Below, piece by piece: positions 30,801 through 37,660 of a stretch of DNA of 37,660 bases. Source of the DNA: Acanthamoeba castellanii str. Neff. Taxonomy: Eukaryota; Discosea; Longamoebia; Acanthamoebidae. Below the pieces are notes generated by a model. That model worked only from the letters and a program-made list of their open reading frames with translations. It made no database searches and had not been told where the DNA came from. The translations under genes were made by a program, and so were the position numbers. Positions within the stretch are counted from its first letter, which is position 1. Each line of letters starts with the position of its first letter. The stretch lies in contig NW_004457260.1 of assembly GCF_000313135.1 (NCBI RefSeq), forward strand, positions 11,492 to 49,151, in the 5' to 3' direction.

Positions 30801-33800
30801 GCCGAGCTCAAGCACGCCAACGCCCACGTCCAGCGATTGACCTCCGCCGCCGATCGCAGTCAGGAATGCGAAGTCTTTTCCCATGTCGAACTGCGGGAGA
30901 CCATTGAGCGCCTGGAGCGCGAGCTCGACGAAGCGCGGGCAGCAGCAGCCGCCGCGGACGAGGCCGGGCGCCGAAGTGGAAGCGAAGAAGAGGAGCTGGA
31001 GAAGGCCAGGGCGCAGGCCGCGCGGCTGGCCAAGGAGAAGGCCGTGGTCGAGGAGGGCCTGATGCGGATGATGGACGCCAAGGAGCGCGCCGAGGAGCAG
31101 CGGGCGGCCATCGAAGACCGGCTCACCCACGTCGAGCAGGAGTTGGCCCGCGTCACGTCGGCCCAGCCCGCCGCCGCCGTTGGTGGTGCTGACCAGGAGC
31201 GCGACGGGCTGCTGATCGCAGCAGAGATGGAGCGGCTGGCCGCCGAGCGCGACGAACTCAGACGCGCGCTCGACGAACACGAGGCACGGGCGACGGAGCT
31301 CGTGGCGCAGGTGCAGCAGCTGCAGAACCAGCGCGAGGCCCGGAATGCCGAGCATGCTGATGACGTGGCACGACTGCGCAGTGAGGCCGACGCCACACTG
31401 GCCGACGCGCGCCGCGCCCACGACGAAGCGGTGGCCCAGCTGCGCGCCGGGCTCGAGGCCCAGTGGCTCGCACGCGAGCAGGAGCTGGTCCGGGTGCGCG
31501 CCGAGGGCGACGAGGGCGACGCTGCCGCCCGCTTGGTGGTGGCCGTGAGCCAGCGCCAGGCGGTCGAGGCCCAGCTGGTCGACCTCCAGGAGCGCGTGCG
31601 GGCCATAGATGCCCAGCTGGCGCAAACCACCGCGGCCAAGGCCGCTGCCGAATCCGAGCTCCACAACGCCCGGAATGCGTGGGATGAAGCCGAGCGCGGG
31701 TGGCGCAATGACGTGGCCCGGCTCGAGCGCGCCGTCGACGATGCCAGGAAGCAGCTGCAGAAGGCCGAGCAGGAAGTCGAGCGGCTCGAGGCGGAGAAGT
31801 CCGTGTTCGAGGAGGGCCTCATGAAGGTGGTCGAGGCGCGCGGGATCGAAGAAGACGCACGCGCACGGCTCGAGCGCGAGTTGGCCGACGCGCTCGAGCG
31901 CGTGCGACAGCTCGAGGAGGCTCTCGTGGCCCGCCAGTGCGAGCTGCACCAGCTTCAGCAGTCGGCCGCGGAGAAGCGCGCGAAGAGCGAAGCTGACAAC
32001 GGCGACTGGCTCGAGGAGAAGGTTGGGCTCGAGAGCCAGCTCGAGCGCGCGCGGCTGCGCGAGGCCGATGCGGCGCGGGAGCGGGACGAGCTCGCCCAGC
32101 AGGCGCAGCGGATGATCGACGACCGGGTGGCCGAGATCGAGTCGCTCAAGCGCCAGGTCGAGGAGCTGCTCGCAGCCCGCCAGCCACAGCCCAACGGCGA
32201 CGCTGTCGACGACCACCAGCAGCAGCCGAGCGCCGACGCTGACGGCGACGACCACGAGAAGCTGCGTGCGATCACGGACAGCCTGGTGGGCGTGGAGCGT
32301 GCAATGATGGAGGACGCGAGGCAGCAGGAGGCGCTCGAGGCCGAGCTCGAGGCGGCGCGCGAGGAGCTGCAGGAGGAGAAGCGGAGGAACCGGGCGCTTA
32401 AGGAGGCGCTTGACGAACACAGCCAGACGGACCAGGACGCAGAGGAGCGGAATGAAAAGGATGCGGAGGAGGCGGCGGCGCTGACTCGGGAATGCGAGGA
32501 ATTGCGGCGCGAGAACGACGACCTCCGAAAGGAGCTGGACGAGGTCAAGCGGGAGGGCGAGGGCGAGTTGCAGCGCGAGCTGGTCGAGATGCGGCGGGAG
32601 AAGGAGGGCCTCCAGCGCGAGATCGTCAACGCCATGGTCCGCCTCGAGGAGCTCGACAAGGAACACAAGCACGCGCTCAAGGCCTTCAAGAACAACAAGA
32701 AAAAGAACGAAGACGATGAGAACGAACACGAAAAGGAAAGCGAAAGCGAAAGCGAAGACGAAAAGAGCGAAGACAACGAAGACAGGGAGGGACAGCACCG
32801 GACGCAGTTGGCGCGGGTCGAGCGCGAGCGGGACCATGAGCGCGAGCTGAGGGGTGCGGCCCAGGACCAGCTCCGGGAGGCCGCCGCGGTGCGGGAGCAG
32901 GACTTGCTCGCCCTCGAGCAGGTCAAGCGCGAGAACGACAACCTCATGGACATGCTCGAGGCCACCATCGTCCAGCGCGAGAGCCTCAAGTCCCTCGTGC
33001 GCGAGCTCCACCACCAGCAGCAGCACCAGCTCAGCTCGCCCGCCGCCCTGCAGCGACACGACCGCGACGACTGTGCGGTCGACACGCAGGCCATCACGCA
33101 CGACGACAACGACCACGACCACGACGACGATGCGGTGCTGCTGCGCCGTGAGGTGGAGCGCCTGCAGGGCGAGAATGGGGCGCTGCTGCTGGCCGTGGCC
33201 CAGGCGCGGACGAACGAGGTGGTGCGGGACGCGCAGCGGCGGCAGGACGAGGAGACCGACGCCGAGGCGCTCGAGGTGCTGCAGGCTGATAAGCGGCGTC
33301 TCGCTGACCAACTGGCCGCCGCCCAGCAGCACGAGAGCGAGGCCGAGAAGAACGAGAAAAAGAGCGAAGGCGAAAAGAAGCAAAAGAGCGAAGACGACAA
33401 GGAAGACGAGGAGAACGAAGACGATAACGACGACGATGAACCGTTCGAGCGGCTGATCGAGGAGTGGGAGCGACAGGAGAGCGAGCGGGAGGCGGCGGAG
33501 AGGCGGCGGGTCGAGGAGCAGCTCGCCGCGCGCGACCGCGCCATCGAGGAGCTCGAGGCCCGCCTCACCTCTACCACCTCGGAGGTGCGCGCCCGGCTCG
33601 CCCTACGCCACGAAGAGCTCCGTCTCACCGAGTCCGCCCCCGACATCGCCGACGCCGACCACGACCACGACGACGTGCCCGAGCAGTCGACGACGGCTGT
33701 GGAAGGCGAGGCCAAGCGTGTTGCGTGGCTGCAGGAGAGGCAGGCCCTGGTCGACCAGATCAACGACCTGCAGACGGAGCTGATGCAGCTGCGCGCGCGG

Positions 33801-34406
33801 ATCAAGCGCGCCGAGGAGCACGACGACCAGCGGACGGCGGAGCTGCTGGCCCTGCGCGAGCGGGAGACGGAGATGCAGGCCGAAATCAACGCCCGACGAG
33901 CGGCGCGCGTCGACGATGACTCGAAAAAGTGGAGGCGCAGGCTGGTGACCCGCGAGGCCGAGGTGGTCAAAGTGGTGGAGCGACGCCTGGCCTCGCTGAG
34001 CCCCCACAGTGCGGTGAGCCTGGGCAAGCTCGAAATGCTCCGCCGCGACGTCGCCGAGGCGCGCAAGGCGCTCGATCGCCGTCTGGCCGCCACCGCTAAT
34101 GCTGCGGCTGACGACACCTTCGGCGACGAACAGCTGCAGTTCATCGGATCGCTCGAGACCATCGTCACTTCGCTATGTGACGTCATCGCCGAGGAGGAGA
34201 CCAGCCCCAGCGGGCTCAAGGAGATCGACGACAACGACGATGACGATGACGAAGCGGAGGACTACTACGACGAGACGAGGACAAAGAAGGGCAGCCACGC
34301 GTCGCTCTCCGTCGTGCGGTCGAAGGTGGAGGAGATGATCCAGCGTCTGTCCACGGCGCATCTGCTCGAAGGCGCAGGCTCCGCTCCCGCCAAGCGACGC
34401 CACTGA
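18895..34406 (+). CDS. Giant repeat coiled-coil protein (about 5,046 residues), frame broken four times
   Basis: Exons 18895-18957, 19021-19134, 19360-21144 and 21232-34406; the last is 13.2 kb without an intron. The N-terminus reads MDPESEAPRQRGWFRRASGQR and the C-terminus GSAPAKRRH. Nearly all the rest is Glu/Arg/Gln/Ala/Leu-rich heptad coiled coil with no motor, membrane or enzymatic domain visible. Region A (residues about 60-1150) is non-repetitive. Region B (22.5-25.95 kb) repeats EVARLSALVEEE-type units. Region C (26.76-30.85 kb) repeats FLERQLELVxMRDEMHREKER. Region D (30.85-34.4 kb) is irregular with acidic HDDNDHDHDDD and ESESESEDEKSED patches. Reading frame shifts at 21853, 26722, 29154 and 29321, each needing one added base; with four added bases the coding length is 15,141 nt, divisible by three. 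A filament, cortical scaffold or tether role is only inferred from shape. Names such as myosin-like or inclusion-protein-like would be compositional matches. Confidence 0.8.
19135..19359 (+). other. AT-rich intron with probable GC-AG ends in the giant gene
   Basis: The intron is far richer in A and T than its surroundings, with TTTATTTATAATTATG-type sequence. The only in-frame join found is GAG at 19134 followed by GC, to CAG at 19357-19359, giving CLEEELE-EKSKEMEALR. No GT donor in a compatible phase precedes the first stop. Confidence 0.5.
21148..21194. repeat. (GT)n tract in the third intron of the giant gene
   Basis: GT alternation interrupted by TTGTCG lies in intron 21145-21231. The intron is 87 nt, divisible by three and free of stops, so retention would insert 29 residues rich in Val and Cys. 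Confidence 0.8.
21851..21854 (+). other. Frame break 1 in the giant gene
   Basis: The frame ending TTTADVVK continues in the frame VVREKAELEAALRQ only if one base is added at AAGGT (21850-21854). An undercalled G in the GG pair would give VVKGAAVVREKAEL. No intron fits. Confidence 0.75.
22500..25950 (+). repeat. Coding repeat array B: EVARLSALV units
   Basis: More than 20 degenerate copies of a heptad-based unit occur, with the core (S/D/G)EVARLSALVEEE. Copies start near 22577, 22743, 22959, 23136, 23523, 23696 and so on to about 25878. Linkers such as RRAAEEERDAVAARSAEH, EQANVQASLRD and LAEQAEARASLE alternate between the cores. Spacing varies between about 60 and 220 nt, so it is not a simple period. 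Confidence 0.85.
26718..26724 (+). other. Frame break 2 in the giant gene
   Basis: The frame ending KREEFEDAT passes to the frame EEREAAEADLRSARAELEAAQREKEFLERQ only with one extra base next to GC at 26721-26722. There is no room for an intron. Confidence 0.7.
29152..29156 (+). other. Frame break 3 in the giant gene
   Basis: CTGAGGGACAGCTC here corresponds to CTGAGGGAACAGCTC in the near-identical unit at about 30,394-30,408. One A is missing, changing QLEELREAKEQ to the out-of-frame sequence that soon stops. Confidence 0.9.
29319..29323 (+). other. Frame break 4 in the giant gene
   Basis: The frame of LGAQDG passes to AKEERHRALEEERDRAVADSQRL with one base missing at the G run 29320-29322. 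Without it the frame hits TAG at 29347-29349. Confidence 0.8.
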
Positions 34407-34872
34407 GCACAGCGGCTACACATTTTTGTAAATTCAGAGCTGAGCACTGCCAATAGCACTGCATTTGAAAGCTAAGCCGGATGCAGAGGAGGAAAAAGGA
34501 GCTTCATCAGAAGGCTGGGCTTGGGTGCCTAACAGATCGACACCATGTGGCAAGAGTAGTTTACTGGGGTGCGACAACCCGTGAATCCGGCGTGCCCGCG
34601 CGGTCCACAACAGGTGTCGTGGGTTGATGCGGACGGGCGTCCGTTCACCATTCTTGGACGCAGACTCCTCGTTCTCCGTGAAGCAGTATCAAAGTAGGAT
34701 TACAGTGGCCAGTTCTTCTGGCAACACGGCCCATAGAAGTGCTTGAACGCCGCGCTCTTAAGAAGAACTTGTACATCACACCCCATCACACTCCAGCGTG
34801 GGGCGCGAGTGCGCATGGTACTTAGGGATTTTTTTAAGAATTGATCTAAGGGCACAGAAAGTAAAGGCTGTC
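34407..34872. other. Intergenic region between the giant gene and 5S rRNA
   Basis: There is no coding potential that I can support. It contains the 5S-like 3' fragment at 34558-34601. The rest shows no recognisable element. Confidence 0.6.
34558..34601 (+). pseudogene. 5S rRNA 3'-half relic
   Basis: The segment aligns to the 3' third of the intact 5S gene (from AGTACTGGGGTGGGCGACC to GTGCCCG) with a handful of substitutions and small indels: ACTGGGGT, GCGAC, ACCCG, GAATCC and CGTGCCCG are shared in order. The 5' two thirds and the terminal stem are absent. Confidence 0.6.
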
Positions 34873-34991
34873 GGATACGGCCATACTGCGTAGAAAGCAC
34901 CGCTTCCCATCCGAACAGCGAAGTTAAGCGACGCCAGGCGGTGTTAGTACTGGGGTGGGCGACCACCCGGGAATCCACCGTGCCCGTATCC
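34873..34991 (+). rRNA. 5S ribosomal RNA
   Basis: Begins GGATACGGCCATAC and ends CCGTATCC; the two ends pair as helix I. The conserved loop sequences (CCCATCCGAACAGCGAAGTTAAG, about nt 35-57) and the internal promoter region follow, and a T5 run (34992-34996) serves as the RNA polymerase III terminator. The sequence closely resembles the Acanthamoeba 5S RNA I remember, with changes GCGTAG for GCGCAG, CGACGC for CTGCGC, and an extra C before the 3' stem. The gene is single here, consistent with dispersed 5S genes, and transcribed away from the giant gene toward the 3' end of the F-box gene. Confidence 0.93.
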
Positions 34992-34996
34992 TTTTT
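34992..34996 (+). terminator. Pol III oligo-T terminator of the 5S gene
   Basis: TTTTT directly follows the 3' stem of 5S rRNA, the usual RNA polymerase III stop signal. Confidence 0.8.
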
Positions 34997-35139
34997 ACCT
35001 CTTCGCACCCACAGCAGAGCTTGCACTCTTTCCCTTTACCGTCTTTCACGCGTGAGTAGCCCAAGTCTTGGAATCGCATCCACATGACTCTCCCGCCCAA
35101 GAACGAAGCGACGATGTCGGGACATTCATGTTGTTCTTG

Positions 35140-36688
35140 TTAGTGGTGCGAGGCGTACTTGACGTCCCACAACTCCTCGTCCAGGGAGAAGTAGTCGTCA
35201 AAGGTCTTGGCACCCAGGGCGAAGTCGGGCCGGGTGGGTGATGTGGGTTGGCCGTCGGCGTCGAAGCACTGGGCCTGGCCGGCGACCACCTGCCGCAGAT
35301 CGTACCGCCACAAGCCCACAAAACGGGTGCCGTCTTCCCAGACCTGCACCCGCCCATCACATACGCACAACACTCACCGTCATCTACACTTTCGGTCGGC
35401 ACTCGTGATCTTGTCGGGACGGACAGTACCATCTCGCCCTGGCCGTGCCGTTGGTTGCGTTCCCACTGTCCAGTGTAGCGACAGCCATTCGGCCAGACGT
35501 AGGTACCAACACCGTGCTTATTGCCATCTATTTTTAAAAGAATATATTATCAGCGGTGAACACGAACAAGAGTGTAACAAAAAAACGCACCTGACCACTC
35601 CCCATCGTATTTGCGGCCGTCACTCCATTGGTACACGCCTTGGCCGTCCTGCTGGGTGTCCTTCCACATACCACAAAACTTGTGCCCGTCGAACCACTCG
35701 TAGGTGCCTGAACCCGCGACACGGATTGTACAGAATGTGCTCAGTATTCAGGTGTTGGCGAGAGAGAGAGAGGAGAGAGCCGCACCGTAGCCGATCCTGT
35801 GGCCTTCCACCCATGTACCCTTGAAGGTCCCACTCTCTACCCATCGTTTCTCGCCTTGTCCGTGGGGTTTGCCATCTGCCCACTCACCGTCGTAGTAATC
35901 ACCGTTTTTCTCGGTTTCTTTGCCAGACCTGAACAGAACAGAACAGCACCTTTGAGATCACAAGTGTGGCTTGCGTCAGGAAATCACACGGAGAGACACA
36001 ATAACGGACCCGTGCTGGTTCCCTGCCTTGAACTCGCCCACATAGACAGCGCCCCATGCCTGGTAAAGTACACCACAGCCTGTGTACAATGCAATGCAGT
36101 GGTTTGGGGGACTGCACAGTCAGTTGCCATCCTCAGAAATAAAAAAAGACATAGAGATCAATCACACACACCATCGCGGAGGCCATCGACCATATCACCC
36201 TCGTAGGTGGTTACGGATTCGACTCGCCGCCCAACACCGGTGAAGGAGGCCGCCTTCTCCGGTGGTACTTCCTGCTCCTCACCAACATACGCATGGTATG
36301 GAAACAGTGCGGTGAGTTGCAAACCAGAAATCCCAATCATTGTGTCTAGCCACGCACCTGCTTGGAGCGATAGAGCCACTGCCAGCTTTTGTGGGGCGGC
36401 TTCACCAAGTCCGCTCCGCACTCTGGCAAAACCGAGGCTGGGTTCAGCCTCAACTCGGGCGAGAGATGACATTAAAAGAGGGAAAAAGAACAAAAGAAGG
36501 GGGGGGGTTGTACTGCACTCAACAAGCTGTCGCCAGAAGGCCTCGTCGTAGAGGGACAAAGTCGCCCAGCTTCGGCACGCCAGGGCGGCTGCGTAGAGGT
36601 CCGGTAGCGGGAGCCACCTGAGCACCTCTTGCCACATCTCCTCCGGCAACTTTTCTATGCCGTCGCTCTCACTACTCTCCTTGTCCAT
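35140..36688 (-). CDS. F-box and MORN-repeat protein
   Basis: Eight exons (36688-36514, 36422-36358, 36277-36170, 36059-36010, 35928-35786, 35707-35591, 35527-35430, 35343-35140) total 960 nt and encode 319 residues with consistent phases. The F-box is at residues about 12-60 (IEKLPEEMWQEVLRWLPLPDLYAAALACRSWATLSLYDEAFWRQLV), followed by KSWQWLYRSKQ. From about residue 100, MORN-type repeats follow: TYEGDMVDGLRDG, AVYVGEFKAGNQHG, DYYDGEWADGKPHGQG, TFKGTWVEGHRIGYG, KFCGMWKDTQQDGQG, KYDGEWSDGNKHGVG, RYTGQWERNQRHGQG and RFVGLWRYD. F-box proteins recruit targets to SCF ubiquitin ligases; MORN repeats bind membranes or partners. The C-terminal 45 residues (DFALGAKTFDDYFSLDEELWD) are unassigned. ATG 36688 is chosen because it sits just before the F-box. 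The frame stays open further upstream into the 5S/giant-gene chimera, up to an ATG at 37039. Confidence 0.88.
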
Positions 36689-36778
36689 CGCCTCCCCTTC
36701 TTCGTCTTCTCTTCTTCTTCGAGTCGGAAAAACTGTTCTTTGTTTTTTGTCGACATACAGCTGCCTGGCTTGCGGCGT

Positions 36779-36940
36779 GAGAGCCTCAAGTCCCTCGTGC
36801 GCGAGCTCCGCCACCAGCAGCAGCAGCAGATCAGCTCGCCCGCCGCCCAGCAGCGACACGACCGCGACGACTGTGCAGTCGACACGCAGGCCATCACGCA
36901 CGACGACAACGACCACGACCACGACGACGATGCGGTGCTG
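36779..36940 (+). pseudogene. Duplicated fragment of the giant coiled-coil gene
   Basis: This 162-bp stretch matches 32979-33140 of the giant gene with about five substitutions (about 97% identity), from GAGAGCCTCAAGTCC to GATGCGGTGCTG. It encodes the ESLKSLVREL and HDDNDHDHDDDAVL region. Homology begins abruptly and ends at the junction with the 5S sequence. It has no start codon or splice sites of its own. Confidence 0.92.
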
Positions 36941-37021
36941 CAGTACTAACACCGCCTGGCGCAGCTTAACTTCGGCTGTTCGGGTGGGAAGCGGTGCTTT
37001 CTCCGCAGTATGGCCGTATCC
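36941..37021 (-). pseudogene. Truncated 5S rRNA copy (first 80 or so nt)
   Basis: Read on the minus strand from 37021, the sequence GGATACGGCCATACTGCGGAGAAAGCACCG... follows 5S through GGCGGTGTTAGTACTG and stops there. The last 40 or so nt, including most of the box C promoter and helix I partner, are missing. It carries AAGCTGCGCC, closer to the expected Acanthamoeba 5S than the intact gene in this window, but has GCGGAG opposite it and an extra C after AACAGC. Confidence 0.9.
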
Positions 37022-37235
37022 GACATTCTTCACAAGCATTAAGCACTTCGCCAGTATCTGATCTTCGGTGTGGGACCACCTTGGTCTATCCCTCTATGGC
37101 TTTCAACTGCTCGTTGTGCCGGACCACAGCAATCAGCGTGATTCTCGCTAAGTGACGGAACACTGCTTGTGAGGTGATTTAGATGATACAAAAGCGACAG
37201 TCTACAACAAGGACGCTCCACGGCGTGGTTTGTAT

Positions 37236-37660
37236 CTACTTGAGCTCGACCCCTGGCTCAAAGCCGAGCTGGGTCATGAAGTTCTGGAAGCCCTTCATGA
37301 ACTCGCGTACGAAATCCTGCACAATGTCCTGCGGAGAAGGGTGAGAGCCAGGTCATTGCATGGCCTCTTTCTCCCCTACGAAGCGGAGCGGTACCGTTGG
37401 TATCCAGTTGTCAAAGTGCTCGTCCAGAGTCATCAGGTTCGCCTCCTCCGCCGCACGTTGCATCAGAAAGTAGAAGTCCTGGGTGCTCATTCCATACGCT
37501 CGCTTGACGTTCAGAATCTGAAGAGCATGATGTGAAGAAAGCGACCTTGTCAGCTTAGCGTCGATCAAGATATGACAACAACACGCGTGGATAACTGTTA
37601 TTGCGAACCTTGTGGATGCTTCGCAATACTTCGGTGTTGAGGAACTTGACCTGCGGATGG
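37236..37660 (-). CDS. Unrecognised protein, C-terminal part only
   Basis: The last three exons of a minus-strand gene are visible: 37660-37609 (continuing past the window), 37517-37395 and 37328-37236, with TAG at 37236-37238. GT-AG introns join HPQVKFLNTEVLRSIHK, ILNVKRAYGMSTQDFYFLMQRAAEEANLMTLDEHFDNWIPT and DIVQDFVREFMKGFQNFMTQLGFEPGVELK. The 89 visible residues are all-helical and soluble, with an acidic/aromatic character. I do not recognise the family, and no catalytic motif is visible. Its transcription is co-directional with the F-box/MORN gene downstream. Confidence 0.7.

Larger units (their letters stand above)
26760..30850 (+). repeat. Coding repeat array C: FLERQLELVxMRDEMHRE units
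   Basis: Sixteen copies of the core (A/E)F(L/V)E(R/G/H)Q(L/C/F)EL occur, most followed by MRDEMHREKER, at about 26.79, 26.99, 27.20, 27.43, 27.65, 27.88, 28.18, 28.73, 28.97, 29.21, 29.45, 29.72, 29.94, 30.21, 30.46 and 30.73 kb. Two linker classes mostly alternate: ERTEVAxPPH...EEERDRAVADAQRLHDEREALQAELEATQREKE, and DDQRQAT...EVERLRQRVEAGEREQAALRQQLEEL.EAKEQ. The dominant full unit is about 450 nt. Confidence 0.88.
36689..37235. other. Intergenic region with chimeric insertion
   Basis: This gap lies upstream of the F-box/MORN gene. It contains the giant-gene fragment (36779-36940) fused to a truncated 5S sequence (36941-37021). From 37022 to 37235 I see nothing recognisable. Confidence 0.7.

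Noticed and set aside
29961..33383. A 1,140-codon open frame on the minus strand opposite the giant gene, with others at 26609-29326, 31955-34234, 23685-25082 and 19333-20430
   Set aside because: These are antisense shadows. GC-rich, Glu/Arg/Leu codon use in the plus frame leaves the complementary frame free of stops. The translations are low-complexity Leu/Val/Ser-rich with no motif.
34700..35026. A 108-codon minus-strand frame
   Set aside because: It lies across the antisense of the 5S rRNA gene and has no motif.

Overview
The window looks like nuclear DNA of a free-living amoeba, most likely Acanthamoeba. It is GC-rich, its genes are dense and packed with short introns (about 30-130 nt, mostly GT-AG), some divergent start codons are only 90-210 bp apart, and it holds a 5S rRNA gene whose sequence matches what I know of Acanthamoeba 5S RNA. 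No operons, CRISPR arrays, insertion sequences, tRNAs or viral genes were seen.

Layout from left to right. (1) 3' part missing, a minus-strand gene of unknown function (1-924). (2) An ADP-ribosylglycohydrolase-fold gene (+, 1136-2425) whose first intron looks U12-type with AT-AA ends. (3) A Swi5-like recombination protein (+, 2523-3475). (4) EMC1, the large ER-membrane-complex subunit (-, 3602-8785, about 26 exons). (5) A tandem BTB-BACK-MATH-like protein (+, 8876-13512), divergent from EMC1 across 90 bp. (6) A small coiled-coil protein (-, 13649-15196) with a probable 15-nt microexon. (7) A two-copy helicase-associated (HA) domain protein with a Pro/Gln-rich tail (+, 15665-18620). (8) A giant repeat coiled-coil protein of about 5,046 residues (+, 18895-34406), interrupted at four places where one base appears to be missing. 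(9) A 5S rRNA gene (34873-34991) preceded by a 3'-half 5S relic. (10) An F-box/MORN-repeat protein (-, 35140-36688). (11) Upstream of it, a chimeric insertion that joins a 162-bp, about 97% identical copy of part of the giant gene to an 81-nt truncated 5S sequence. (12) The 3' end of an unrecognised minus-strand gene (37236-37660).

The genes are housekeeping and regulatory and do not form an obvious pathway: protein quality control and membrane insertion (EMC1), probable ubiquitin-ligase adaptors (BTB-BACK, F-box), recombination (Swi5-like) and cytoskeletal or scaffold-type coiled coils. The most unusual parts are the giant coiled-coil gene with its nested repeats and recurrent frame breaks, the 5S/protein-gene chimera, and the non-canonical introns. 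Exon boundaries were worked out by hand from splice signals, frame continuity and family motifs, and total coding lengths were checked for divisibility by three where stated.
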